Shown: positions 10,501-21,194 of the stretch, in pieces
How the letters are laid out: each line of letters begins with the position of its first letter
How positions within the stretch are numbered: position 1 is the first letter of the stretch
From: Pseudoxanthomonas sp. PXM01
Lineage (GTDB): Bacteria > Pseudomonadota > Gammaproteobacteria > Xanthomonadales > Xanthomonadaceae
DNA: 64,000 nt
Assembly (NCBI RefSeq): GCF_014851815.1
Contig: NZ_JACVAJ010000001.1
Span: 62,001 to 126,000 of the forward strand
Direction: 5' to 3'
The notes under the pieces: model-generated
Databases searched by the model: none
The model's input: only the letters and a program-made list of their open reading frames with translations
Told to the model about the DNA's origin: nothing
Translations under genes and position numbers: made by a program

Positions 10501-11014
10501 GCTGGAAGAAGCCATCCGCAAGATCGACCGCGAGACCCGCGGCCGCTTCAAGGACACCTTCGACCGCGTCAACGCCGGCGTGCAGCAGCTGTACCCGCGC
10601 CTGTTCGGCGGCGGCCACGCCTATCTGGAACTGACCGGCGAAGACCTGCTCGACACCGGCGTGGCCATCATGGCGCGCCCGCCGGGCAAGCGCGTGTCCA
10701 ACATCTCGCTGCTGTCCGGCGGCGAGAAGGCGATGACCGCGGTCGCGCTGGTGTTCGCCATCTTCCAGCTCAATCCCGCGCCGTTCTGCCTGCTGGACGA
10801 AGTCGATGCGCCGCTCGACGAGGCCAACGTCGGCCGCTTCACCAACATGGTGAAGGAGATGAGCGAGAAGGTGCAGTTCCTGTTCGTGTCGCACAACAAG
10901 GCCACGATGGAAGCCGCACATCAGCTCAGTGGCGTTACCATGCGGGAACCCGGTGTCAGCCGGCTGGTGTCGGTCGACCTGGAAGAGGCCGCCCGCCTCG
11001 CCGGTGCCGCCTGA
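7511..11014 (+). CDS. smc: chromosome partition protein SMC
   Basis: Structural maintenance of chromosomes ATPase that compacts and segregates the nucleoid. The 1167-residue protein has the N-terminal Walker A GPNGCGKS (31-38), long coiled coils (about 165-495 and 650-990) around a hinge rich in Gly/Ala/Val (about 500-640), and a C-terminal head with signature LLSGGEKAM and Walker B CLLDEVDAPLDEAN. The ATG at 7511 gives MRLSTIKLSGFKSF, the canonical start. A TATACT at 7372-7377 is a candidate -10 about 130 bp upstream. zipA follows after 36 bp. Confidence 0.97.
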   Translation: MRLSTIKLSGFKSFVDPTVLHLPTNMTGVVGPNGCGKSNIIDAVRWVMGESSASRLRGDSLTDVIFSGSAARKPVSQASVELIFDNSDHTISGEFAAFNEISVRRLVSRDGQSNYYLNGTKCRRRDITDLFLGTGLGPRSYSIIEQGMISQIIEARPEDLRVYLEEAAGISKYKERRKETETRIRHTRENLDRLNDLREEIGKQLEHLKRQAKQAEQYKALQEERRVKDAEWKALEYRGLDGKLQGLREALAQEETKLQQLIAEQREAERLLETDRVRREEAADGLNKAQGEVYQVGSTLARIEQQIQHQRELGDRLKKARDEAHNALQELGQHISGDETRLTVLRESVADAEPQLEQLREEDVFRQDALREAETVLSDWQQRWETHSRDSAEASRAGDVERTRVDYLDRQSLEADRRREVLANERTGLDLDALASAFEQLQLQHDTQKESLETLTEQVEARKQGAADVQEQQRATQTELSDVRKRAQEARGRLSSLETLQHAALGQEQGAAMSWLKARGLDNASRVGEKLTVEAGWENAVEGALGQLIEGVLVDAPEALVDALGELGDGRIALVSDDRSDVAFAPTSLAAKVQGPAAIRRLLARLHTAEDLNEARRLQSQLGDGDSVITRNGERLGAGWVRVLRSGAAKQGALLREREIQSLRGEIETLQSREAELEERLASLRDHLLAAEQQREDAQRTLYMAHRGVSELAGQLQSQQGKVDATRTRLERIDGELAQLVETLDASREQAREARAKLEDAVTRMGDLESNRQALEDERRQLVEARDQAREAARTSRDTAHALALTLESQRTQIVSLSQALDRMGGQRGHLDSRLEELTLQLSEGDSPVQELESQRQAALEHRVTADRQLSEARSLLEGIDNELRKYEQTRQQRDEQAVAQRERISQRKLDQQALALKAEQLSEGVVAGGFVLEDVINTLPEVADVREWEQAVTQIDGRMRRLEPVNLAAIHEYGEASQRSEYLDAQNVDLTTALETLEEAIRKIDRETRGRFKDTFDRVNAGVQQLYPRLFGGGHAYLELTGEDLLDTGVAIMARPPGKRVSNISLLSGGEKAMTAVALVFAIFQLNPAPFCLLDEVDAPLDEANVGRFTNMVKEMSEKVQFLFVSHNKATMEAAHQLSGVTMREPGVSRLVSVDLEEAARLAGAA

Positions 11015-11050
11015 CGCCCACCCACATTCCACCTTGCCGGAGAAACCCCT

Positions 11051-11785
11051 GTGTCCGACATGGCCATCCTTCGCATCGGAATCCTCGTCGCCGGCGTTCT
11101 GCTGCTGGCGGCGATCTTCCTGTTCGGCCGTCCCAAGAAGCCCAGCCAGGGCCGCCGCATCGAGACCACCGAGCGCGACACCGCGCGCGTGGAGCCCAGC
11201 CTGTCGGGCGACGACACCAGTGAGCAGGTGCAGGACTACAGTGGCGAGCGCGTCAGCCAGCCCGAGCTCGGCCTGCCAGGCGGCACGCCGGTGGCGGGCG
11301 TGGAAAGCGACCTGGGCAAGCGGCCCAACCAGGACTTCGACAAGATCGTCTCGCTGTACGTCGCGGCCAAGGCCGGTCAGGTGCTGCGCGGCGAGGACAT
11401 CGTGGTGGCGGCCGAGAAGACCGGCCTGACCTTCGGCCACATGAATGTCTTCCACCGGCTGGTGGAAGGGCATCCGGAACGCGGCCCGGTCTTCAGCATG
11501 GCCAACATCATGCAGCCGGGCAGTTTCGACATGGCCAACATCCGCACGCTGGAAACCCCGGCCATCGCGTTCTTCCTCACGCTGCCGGCGCCGATGACGG
11601 CGCTCGAGGCGTGGGAGAAGCTGGTCCCCAACGTCGAGCGCATGGCCGAACTGCTGGGCGGCGTGGTCCTCGACGACAGCCGCAACACCCTCGGTCGCCA
11701 GCGCATCCAGCACATCCGCGAGGAGCTGCGCGCGTACGACCGCCAGCATGAGGCGCCGCCGCTGACGAAGGCGCCGCGGTGGTGA
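11051..11785 (+). CDS. zipA: cell division protein ZipA
   Basis: Inner-membrane anchor that binds the FtsZ C-terminal tail. The 244-residue protein has one N-terminal membrane helix (about 5-23, ILRIGILVAGVLLLAAIFLF), a basic patch (GRPKKPSQGRR), a flexible charged linker, and the globular FtsZ-binding domain from about 95 (DFDKIVSLYVAAKAG ... HMNVFHRL). The start is a GTG at 11051 preceded by GGAG; an ATG nine bases later is an alternative. In relatives ligA normally follows directly; here about 5.9 kb of other sequence intervenes. Confidence 0.92.
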   Translation: MSDMAILRIGILVAGVLLLAAIFLFGRPKKPSQGRRIETTERDTARVEPSLSGDDTSEQVQDYSGERVSQPELGLPGGTPVAGVESDLGKRPNQDFDKIVSLYVAAKAGQVLRGEDIVVAAEKTGLTFGHMNVFHRLVEGHPERGPVFSMANIMQPGSFDMANIRTLETPAIAFFLTLPAPMTALEAWEKLVPNVERMAELLGGVVLDDSRNTLGRQRIQHIREELRAYDRQHEAPPLTKAPRW

Positions 11786-11845
11786 GGACCAGGGCCTGAG
11801 AAGGCTGGTAAGGAGTGGGGTTAAAGCTAAGGCCGGGGGCAAGCA

Positions 11846-12247
11846 GTGAAAGGATTCATTCTGCTTCTAGTGATGCTCTTGCTCACAAGCTGCGCAAAGT
11901 GGGAGGAGTTCGCCGCACCGCAACCTCATCATTTACTCCAGCATTCTGGTTGGTTTGATGAGCGCCGGGTGTCGGTATGTGGTTGGGTAAAGCATGGACA
12001 GAATTCCTGCACTCTCGAAGTGTGCCGAGATGGCTCTACTTCGTGCGCCAACCCAGTATCCGTCTGGATCTCGACTAAGCAGCTATCGTGTTATGCCCGC
12101 CCCACTCAGGAAGTGGCGCCGGCTATCGTGCGGGGACGATTCGTTTCGCTTGAGAGCGAAACGTCCTTTGTTCTGGCCTCAGCGGAAGTCAAGTTTGTGG
12201 AAGAGTGCGTAGCGAAGCGGCGACGCGCGGGGAAGCGCATGGGTTGA
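11846..12247 (+). CDS. small lipoprotein of atypical base composition, unknown function
   Basis: A 133-residue protein starting MKGFILLLVMLLLTSC, a signal with lipobox LLTSC at residues 12-16. The mature part has six more cysteines (for example VCGWVKHG, SCTLEVC, SCANPV) and VSVWIS, giving a small cysteine-rich periplasmic domain; the C terminus is basic (KRRRAGKR). Codon choice is clearly less GC-rich than in flanking genes, which suggests recent acquisition. First gene of the block between zipA and ligA. Family not recognised. Confidence 0.65.
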   Translation: MKGFILLLVMLLLTSCAKWEEFAAPQPHHLLQHSGWFDERRVSVCGWVKHGQNSCTLEVCRDGSTSCANPVSVWISTKQLSCYARPTQEVAPAIVRGRFVSLESETSFVLASAEVKFVEECVAKRRRAGKRMG

Positions 12248-12277
12248 GGTAAGCGAAGCCAGCCTCAAGATCAGCGC

Positions 12278-12383
12278 ATAGGTTGGGGTGAGGGTAGCGA
12301 AAACCGACATCATCGGAGCCGGTTGGGTTTCCACGTTTGATCGTTGTCTCGTGTTGGGGTTCGCTGCGCTCACCCCAACCTAT
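12278..12383. repeat. long inverted repeat, GTTGGGGTGAG/CTCACCCCAAC family
   Basis: Arms ATAGGTTGGGGTGAG..AGCGA (12278-12300) and TCGC..CTCACCCCAACCTAT (12361-12383) are near-perfect reverse complements around a 60-bp spacer. This looks like a mobile or REP-like non-coding repeat. It ends 33 bp before the next gene. Confidence 0.75.
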
Positions 12384-12416
12384 GGCATCCGTGCTGACAA
12401 GTCGATGGAGTGACGC

Positions 12417-13013
12417 ATGTACTCATGCAGTTCGATAGCCGCCATCTTCCTTGGACTGGCAGTGACCCTTCCGCAGCCGGCAACGTCGGCGGATCCCGCT
12501 TTCACGCCGTCACAGGGATGGATCCTGGTACACCATGGCTCGCCGGCCGAAGTGCAGAAGGCAATCGCCGAGTACGACGAGATAGCGCGCGAGATTCACC
12601 CCGGCATCTTCCGGGTAGAGCTGCACCCGCAGCCCGATGGTCGGACTGCCGTATTGCTGCCCGATGGGTTTCCGGCTTACGACCTCGTCAACATGACGGG
12701 ATGGCTGGACACACCGCCTGAGGAGATCGATGCCTACGGTGCGAACGGATGGATCGTGTCACCCACGAGCGGGATCAAGTACAGCCTCATGCCAGAAGTC
12801 GAGAACGCATGGGGCGATACGATGCTGGGTGCCTCCTCCGAGGGTGTCTCGATCCGAGTAAGGATCCCGGAGGGCGCAGCGTCGGAGATCGCGCAGCGTG
12901 TCCCGTATCAGGTGGAACCACACATCGACCTCGTGCCCGATCCCGTCAGGATGGAGGTGACGCTCGATACCAACACGAAGTTCGGGAATCCAGGTTTCGT
13001 CGTCGAAAGGTGA
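12417..13013 (+). CDS. secreted protein of unknown function, paralog of the 13571-14446 product
   Basis: A 198-residue protein with an N-terminal signal-like segment (IAAIFLGLAVTLPQPATSA). Its first hundred residues match the product of 13571-14446: DPAF-P---GWILV, then FRVELHPQPDG, then A-LLP-G-PA and a conserved W. The C-terminal half is unrelated by eye. The two paralogs are separated by a DUF2200 gene. The shared module is not a family I can name. Likely periplasmic or exported. Confidence 0.65.
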   Translation: MYSCSSIAAIFLGLAVTLPQPATSADPAFTPSQGWILVHHGSPAEVQKAIAEYDEIAREIHPGIFRVELHPQPDGRTAVLLPDGFPAYDLVNMTGWLDTPPEEIDAYGANGWIVSPTSGIKYSLMPEVENAWGDTMLGASSEGVSIRVRIPEGAASEIAQRVPYQVEPHIDLVPDPVRMEVTLDTNTKFGNPGFVVER

Positions 13014-13090
13014 CCAATAGGACGGGTTGAGCGGAGCGGCTTTCAACGGCGCAGCCCATCTACCCATCACTCATCACAAGAATGGCTCAT

Positions 13091-13123
13091 GATGGGTATC
13101 GCCTTCGGCTCCACCCATCCTAC
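13091..13123. repeat. short GATGGGT..ACCCATC palindromic repeat
   Basis: GATGGGTATCGCC followed by TTCGGCTCCACCCATCCTAC forms an imperfect inverted repeat, with further CCCATC/GATGGG copies just upstream (13049-13090). It resembles short interspersed palindromes scattered in many proteobacterial genomes. It lies in the 13014-13167 gap, which otherwise appears empty. Confidence 0.5.
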
Positions 13124-13167
13124 GATGGCGTTCCATCGCTTCACCGCGTGCCTTTTGGGGAACAACG

Positions 13168-13515
13168 ATGTCCGGCCATCGCATCTTCACCACCTCCTTC
13201 GCCAGCGTGTATCCGCTGTACGTCCAGAAGGCGGAGCGCAAGGGCCGCACGCAAGCCGAAGTCGACCGGATCATCTTCTGGCTGACCGGTTACGACGCGG
13301 CCGGCCTCGAACGTCAGATCCGCGACAAGGTCGATTTCGATACGTTCTTCGCCCAGGCACCGGCGCTCAATCCCAACGCCTCATTGATCAAGGGCGTGGT
13401 CTGCGGTGTCCGCGTGGAAGACGTCGATGACCCGTTGATGCGGAAGATCCGCTACCTCGACAAGCTGGTCGACGAACTGGCGAAGGGGAAGGCGATGGAG
13501 AAGATCCTGCGGTGA
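13168..13515 (+). CDS. DUF2200 family protein
   Basis: A 115-residue cytoplasmic protein with the family's recognisable opening [28 protein letters not shown] and the pattern [25 protein letters not shown] and [17 protein letters not shown]. Length and content are typical of DUF2200, which has no known biochemical role. A lone small gene in the accessory block; its codon use is like the host's. Confidence 0.85.
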   Translation: MSGHRIFTTSFASVYPLYVQKAERKGRTQAEVDRIIFWLTGYDAAGLERQIRDKVDFDTFFAQAPALNPNASLIKGVVCGVRVEDVDDPLMRKIRYLDKLVDELAKGKAMEKILR

Positions 13516-13570
13516 TGCCGCAACACGGATGGTGCCCGCAGCAGCCAGGTTGCCCCAACGGAGGTGGAGC

Positions 13571-14446
13571 ATGCGACGTTGTCTTCTGATGATCCTTCTG
13601 GTCTGTGCGGTGCTGGTGTCCGAGGCCGATGCCCAGGACCGCGATCCCGCGTTCGTACCGGCCCACGGCTGGATCCTGGTGAAGGAGAAGGTCGAGACGG
13701 TACAGGCCGACATCGCGGCCTATCTCGCGCGCTGGCCGGCTGGAAGTCGCCCCGACACCTTCAGGATCGAACTCCACCCGCAGCCCGACGGGCAGGTGGC
13801 ATTGCTGTTTCCGGAAGGCGTTCCGGCGCCCCAACTCACCCGATTGGCGGCCTGGATAGGCTCGCCCTGCCGGAAGCGGGTTCCCCCCGTCGCTGCCGCG
13901 TGGGTCGTGGCCCCGGATGGCGTTGCCTACTACCTCGAATCGGAGCCGGCGCTGGACACGGTGGAGGAGGGCCAGGACCCGCGGGACGACTGCGACGCGG
14001 AGGGCGGCCTGCTGACCGGCGCGTCGCGTGCCGGGCAGTCCGTGCGGTACGACGTCCTGAGGACGCGGCTGGTGAAGTCGGACGCAGGGCGCCCCTACCG
14101 CGAGGCGCCTGCACTGCGGCGCTCGGACGCCCCGACCACGGTCCGTGTGCCGCTCGACGTTACGATCGAACGCCGCGATGCGCTGGTCCTCGATACGCGC
14201 AGCGAACCGGAACTGGTGGATGTGGCCATCGGCTATTGCCGGGTCCTCAACGGTCCTGATGCCGCCATCGAATCGGTATGGTTCTGGCATCAGGCCCATC
14301 GTGCCGACGTATCCAGGAAGCTGTGGCACGAAGCGGGCCGCACCGCCATCGCCGCCAGATTGACCACCGCCACCACGGACGGCGACAAGGCCTGCTTGAG
14401 CCGCCTCGAACGCGAAGCGAAGATCCGCAGGATCATCCGCGAGTAA
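13571..14446 (+). CDS. secreted protein of unknown function, paralog of the 12417-13013 product
   Basis: A 291-residue protein with a signal peptide (MRRCLLMILLVCAVLVSEADA, cut probably after ADA) and a strong ribosome site (GGAGGTGGAGC) just before the ATG at 13571. Residues about 24-110 repeat the module seen in the 12417 gene: DPAFVPAHGWILV, FRIELHPQPDG, and -LLFPEG-PA. The C-terminal part contains several cysteines (GSPCRK, DDCDAE, IGYCRV, KACLSR), which suggests disulfides outside the cytoplasm. No known family recognised. The next gene begins 6 bp downstream. Confidence 0.7.
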   Translation: MRRCLLMILLVCAVLVSEADAQDRDPAFVPAHGWILVKEKVETVQADIAAYLARWPAGSRPDTFRIELHPQPDGQVALLFPEGVPAPQLTRLAAWIGSPCRKRVPPVAAAWVVAPDGVAYYLESEPALDTVEEGQDPRDDCDAEGGLLTGASRAGQSVRYDVLRTRLVKSDAGRPYREAPALRRSDAPTTVRVPLDVTIERRDALVLDTRSEPELVDVAIGYCRVLNGPDAAIESVWFWHQAHRADVSRKLWHEAGRTAIAARLTTATTDGDKACLSRLEREAKIRRIIRE

Positions 14447-14451
14447 GCCAC

Positions 14452-14784
14452 ATGTCCCGCAACGTCCTCTTCATCTGCACCCAGAACCGCCTGCGCAGCC
14501 CGACGGCCGAGCAGGTGTTTGCCGACTGGCCGGGCATCGAGACGGCATCCGCAGGGTTGGGCAACGACGCCGAAGTCCCCGTGTCGCCCGAACTGCTGGC
14601 GTGGGCGGATATCGTCTTCGTGATGGAGAAGGCGCACCGCAATCGCCTGTCGGCGAAGTTCGGCAGCCATCTCAAGGGTGCGCGGGTGATCTGCCTGGAT
14701 ATCCCGGACGAGTACGAGTACATGGACCCGGATCTGGTCCGTCTGCTGAAGCAGAAGGTCACACGCTTCCTGCCCACCGCCTGA
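14452..14784 (+). CDS. low-molecular-weight protein-tyrosine phosphatase-like protein
   Basis: A 110-residue protein. The P-loop is CTQNRLRS (residues 9-16), which fits C-X5-R-S, and the acidic loop DIPDEYEYMD near residue 85 supplies a candidate general-acid aspartate. It is shorter than classical Wzb/Etp phosphatases (about 145 residues) and fits the compact family of LMW-PTP-like proteins seen in many proteobacteria. It follows the secreted-protein gene by 5 bp and may be cotranscribed. Substrate unknown. Confidence 0.75.
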   Translation: MSRNVLFICTQNRLRSPTAEQVFADWPGIETASAGLGNDAEVPVSPELLAWADIVFVMEKAHRNRLSAKFGSHLKGARVICLDIPDEYEYMDPDLVRLLKQKVTRFLPTA

Positions 14785-14816
14785 GATCATCGTCGCTCTA
14801 TGCAACGGACACCGCC

Positions 14817-15107
14817 ATGACCCCGACATCCGGCCCGGAAGCCGAAGCCCTCGAACGCGCTGTCAGCGAAGTGCTTCATTACGTGTGGGACCCGATCGGC
14901 GTCGCCGGCGTGCCCGGGGCGCGCGACGAGTACGACGGCTACGTGGGAGATGTCTGCGCGCTGTTGTGGCGTGGCGCCGATGCGGAGGGATTGGCTGCGC
15001 ACCTCGTCGGCATCGCCGATGCGTTGATGGGCCTGCCCGCGACGCAGGCGCGTGCCGAACGCGCCGCGGATATCCTGCTGGCCTGGCGCGATGTCGTGAC
15101 ACGCTGA
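14817..15107 (+). CDS. small conserved hypothetical protein
   Basis: A 96-residue acidic cytoplasmic protein. The motif YVWDPIGVAGVPGARDEYDGYVGDV is characteristic of a widespread group of small uncharacterised proteins found singly in many genomes. No catalytic motif, signal or membrane segment. It begins 32 bp after the phosphatase-like gene and is followed 26 bp later by a VOC-family gene. Function unknown. Confidence 0.6.
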   Translation: MTPTSGPEAEALERAVSEVLHYVWDPIGVAGVPGARDEYDGYVGDVCALLWRGADAEGLAAHLVGIADALMGLPATQARAERAADILLAWRDVVTR

Positions 15108-15133
15108 CGTCGCGTCTTTACGGGAGCCACACC

Positions 15134-15505
15134 ATGATCGACCTGAACCTCGCCGACGTCCGCCCCTTCATCGGCAGCAAGGACTTCGACGTCTCCAAGG
15201 CGTTCTACGAAGCCCTCGGCTGGACGACCGAGTATCTCGACGACCAACTGGCGCTGATGGCCAACGGCGATCACCGCTTCTACCTGCAGCGCTACTACCA
15301 GAAGGACTGGCTGGAAAACACGATGCTGCACCTCACCGTCGCCGATGCCACCGCCTGCCACGCGAAGATCGCCGCCGTGCTGGCGCGCGGTGCCTACGCT
15401 GACGCCCGCGTCGCGCCGCCGAAGCAGGAGGACTACGGCGCCCTGGTGATCTACGTCTGGGATCCGGCGGGCGTACTGCTGCATCTCGCGGAGTGGAGGG
15501 AATGA
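15134..15505 (+). CDS. VOC (glyoxalase/bleomycin-resistance fold) family protein
   Basis: A 123-residue single-domain VOC protein: VRPFIGSKDFDVSKAFYEALGW opens the first beta-alpha-beta-beta-beta unit and YGALVIYVWDPAGVLLHLAE closes the second. Proteins of this size usually dimerise to build the metal site. No substrate can be assigned. It is not a glyoxalase I, whose fuller metal-ligand pattern is missing. Its stop codon TGA at 15503-15505 lies 2 bp before the next start. Confidence 0.75.
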   Translation: MIDLNLADVRPFIGSKDFDVSKAFYEALGWTTEYLDDQLALMANGDHRFYLQRYYQKDWLENTMLHLTVADATACHAKIAAVLARGAYADARVAPPKQEDYGALVIYVWDPAGVLLHLAEWRE

Positions 15506-15507
15506 CG

Positions 15508-16278
15508 ATGAAGCGTCATGTCGTCGCACTGGGCGTCGCCCTGTTGTCATGGGCCGGTTTAGCGATGGGGCAGCCGGTATCGGAATCGACCGATCGCTAC
15601 GCCTACGTCCGCGCGCGACTCATCCTGGTGGAGCCACAGGCACCTTGCGGTATCAGCTACTCAGGCTCGCGCGCGCTTTACATGGTCCAGGAAGGGCCGG
15701 ACGGATTGCGCGGCGAGCCATTGGAGGTCGTCGTCGGATGCATCGAGATGCCCATGACCGAATGGGATGGCATGGGCGACCTGAAGACCTTCGTGCCCGG
15801 CGACACCCACTACCTGCGCATCAGTCGCGACAACCTGCGCGGGGTAGGGCTCTATGACGACAAGGGAGGCCGGGCGTGGCACCTGCTGGCGGCGTCGCTC
15901 CAACCGTTGCAGAGGTCGGCGGCATCCGCCATCAGGGAAGCCGACGTCCGCGCAGTCTTGATCCGGATGGAGCGCGGTCCGGGCTGTGGAAACCTGTTCG
16001 TCGGATCGAACGCACTCTACGTCGTCGAGGATGGGCCGGGATTCCTGAAAGGCAGACCGCTGGAGGTCGTCGTCGGCTGCATCGAGATGCCCATGACCGG
16101 CGGGGAGGGCATGGGCGACCTGCAAGCCTTCGTGCCTGGTGATACCCATTACCTGCGCATCAGTCGGGACAACCTCCGCAAGGTCGAGGTCTATGACGAC
16201 AGGGGTGGCAGCGCCTGGCATCTCCTGGCCGCATCGCTTACGCCGTTGGCGACTCAAGGCCCGCCCGCAAACCCCTGA
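15508..16278 (+). CDS. secreted protein with an internal tandem duplication, unknown function
   Basis: A 256-residue protein with a signal peptide (MKRHVVALGVALLSWAGLAMG). Two halves are near copies: EVVVGCIEMPMT, GMGDL..FVPGDTHYLRISRDNLR and AWHLLAASL each occur twice, roughly 115 residues apart. Each half has two cysteines (APCG and VVGCIEM; GPGCG and VVGCIEM) that could pair. I start at the ATG at 15508, which has GTGGAGGG seven bases upstream; an ATG at 15502 overlaps the previous stop but sits too close to that site. Family unknown. Confidence 0.7.
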   Translation: MKRHVVALGVALLSWAGLAMGQPVSESTDRYAYVRARLILVEPQAPCGISYSGSRALYMVQEGPDGLRGEPLEVVVGCIEMPMTEWDGMGDLKTFVPGDTHYLRISRDNLRGVGLYDDKGGRAWHLLAASLQPLQRSAASAIREADVRAVLIRMERGPGCGNLFVGSNALYVVEDGPGFLKGRPLEVVVGCIEMPMTGGEGMGDLQAFVPGDTHYLRISRDNLRKVEVYDDRGGSAWHLLAASLTPLATQGPPANP

Positions 16279-16336
16279 GCACGGTGCCGCAGCGCTGCGT
16301 CACCCGGATCATCACACCCTACGGAAAGCACGCGCC

Positions 16337-16699
16337 ATGTCGTCACGCCCCTCGCAGACCTACAGCGGCAGCTGCCACTGCGGTGCGATCCGCTTCGAGA
16401 TCGACACCGACTTCCCCGAGCTGACGCAGTGCGACTGCTCGATCTGCCGCAAGAAGAACGCGCTGATGGTGAAGGTGCACGAAAGCGCCTTCCGCCTGCT
16501 GGCCGGTGAAGACGCGCTGGCCGAGTACCAGTTCCACACGCATACCGCGCACCACCACTTCTGCAAGATCTGCGGCATCTACCCGTTCCACCGCAAGCGC
16601 GTCACCCCGGACTACTACGGCATCAACGTGTATTGCCTCGACGGGTTCGATCCCGTCGGCATCCCGGTGCGGATGACGGTCGGGGCGGGCATGCCGTGA
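16337..16699 (+). CDS. GFA (glutathione-dependent formaldehyde-activating, CENP-V) domain protein
   Basis: A 120-residue zinc-binding protein of the GFA/CENP-V fold: the ligands are visible as GSCHCGAIRFEI, the CDCSICRKK cluster and FCKICGIYPFHR. Despite the family name most such proteins are uncharacterised, and a formaldehyde role should not be assumed. It stands alone, with 58 bp before it and 23 bp after it. Confidence 0.8.
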   Translation: MSSRPSQTYSGSCHCGAIRFEIDTDFPELTQCDCSICRKKNALMVKVHESAFRLLAGEDALAEYQFHTHTAHHHFCKICGIYPFHRKRVTPDYYGINVYCLDGFDPVGIPVRMTVGAGMP

Positions 16700-16722
16700 T
16701 CGCGGCCGGATAGACTCCGGCC

Positions 16723-17265
16723 ATGTGCCGCTTCGTCACCGCCGTCCTTCCCGCCAACGCGCCGCATGAGGCGCTGGACGTGTTGGCGCGGGCCTACGGT
16801 CGCCGATTCCTCAGACTGTCGAATCCCTCAGTTATGCGGCAGCTCGCACCAGACGAGGCCTATTTCCTGACGACGCTGGGTCATTGCGATTGCGATGAGC
16901 CGCTGGGTGCACGTCGTACGGAGGAGGGCGATTGGGAAGGGATGGCCCACAAGCTGGCACGCAAGGGCTGGAGCGAAGGCAAGATCGCCCGTGCCATCGC
17001 GCAGAAGCGCGAGCAAGCGGAGGCCGCGGACGACGTGCGGCGGAGACGCGCAGACGATGACCTGACCCGCTGGCTCGCCTTCGTGGATGCCGTCCTGACG
17101 CCCGGTCATGTCCGCGAACTTGGCCTGCTGCTGCACTTCTATGGCGGCGGGCCCGAGGACGAAGAGGTGGCGATCCGACACCGCCGCAGAGTGGGTCGTT
17201 CGGAAGATCGCGCCGCGCTGCTGCACGGCATGGAACAGGACGTGCTTTATCTGTTCCACGCCTGA
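16723..17265 (+). CDS. conserved hypothetical protein
   Basis: A 180-residue soluble protein opening MCRFVTAVLPANAPHEALDVLARAYGRRFL. It has a CDCDEPLGARR segment (GHCDCDEP) after about 50 residues, a charged helical middle (KIARAIAQKREQAEAADDVRRRRADDD) and GLLLHFYGGGPEDEEV near the end. No known fold recognised; the Cys-X-Cys near the HC might bind metal. Last gene of the block before the 21-bp repeat array. Confidence 0.6.
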   Translation: MCRFVTAVLPANAPHEALDVLARAYGRRFLRLSNPSVMRQLAPDEAYFLTTLGHCDCDEPLGARRTEEGDWEGMAHKLARKGWSEGKIARAIAQKREQAEAADDVRRRRADDDLTRWLAFVDAVLTPGHVRELGLLLHFYGGGPEDEEVAIRHRRRVGRSEDRAALLHGMEQDVLYLFHA

Positions 17266-17315
17266 CCAGGCCCGCATCAGGCGTTCCACGCGCCGCACTT
17301 CTCACATTCCCAGCA

Positions 17316-17640
17316 GAAGATGGCCCTCGGAGCCCCATCGATGGCCCTCCGAGCCCCATCCGCGAGGCATGGATTCCCAACGATGGAGCACTCAAGTGCC
17401 ATCGATGGGTTTCCGGAAGCCATCGATGGCTTTCAAAGACCCATCGATCGCTTTCCGAAACCCATCGATGGGATTCCAGACGCCATCGATCGCTTTCCGA
17501 GAGCCATCGATAGCTCTCGGAATGCCATGCCATCGCTCCCGGAAAGCCATCGATGGCTCTCCGAAACCCATCGATGGCTTTCCGGGCCCGGGACATCACA
17601 CTCCGGACCCCATCGTTGGCATTCCGGGCTCCATCTGCCC
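17316..17640. repeat. 21-bp-period tandem repeat array, core ATCGATGG
   Basis: Sixteen degenerate units with core ATCGATGG followed by CTTTCCG-type spacers. Cores start at 17316, 17337, 17358, 17379, 17401, 17422, 17443, 17464, 17485, 17506, 17527, 17549, 17570, 17591, 17612 and 17633, so spacing is 21 bp with only two one-base slips. The core is self-complementary (ATCGAT). Because 21 is a multiple of three, seven-residue-periodic open frames run through it on both strands, but none looks like a real gene. The array fills most of the 453-bp gap before ligA; I see nothing else there. Confidence 0.92.
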
Positions 17641-17709
17641 TCGGACCGCGGGCAGGACCGGCCCTCGACGCCCCGGTGTTGCACGCCCTGTCACAGTCGC
17701 CGGCCTTAG

Positions 17710-21086
<3,377 letters not shown>

Positions 21087-21194
21087 AAGCCAGCCAAACA
21101 TTGCGTGCGGGTCGAGCGGACTGCAAACGGTTTCGTGAGGCCGCGTTCATTTTCGCTGCGTAGATTGCGAATCAACACCGACGAGGACGCTGCC

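Noticed and set aside
17316-17640. Possible CRISPR array
   Set aside because: The units are continuous 21-bp repeats without unique spacers of constant size, and there are no cas genes.
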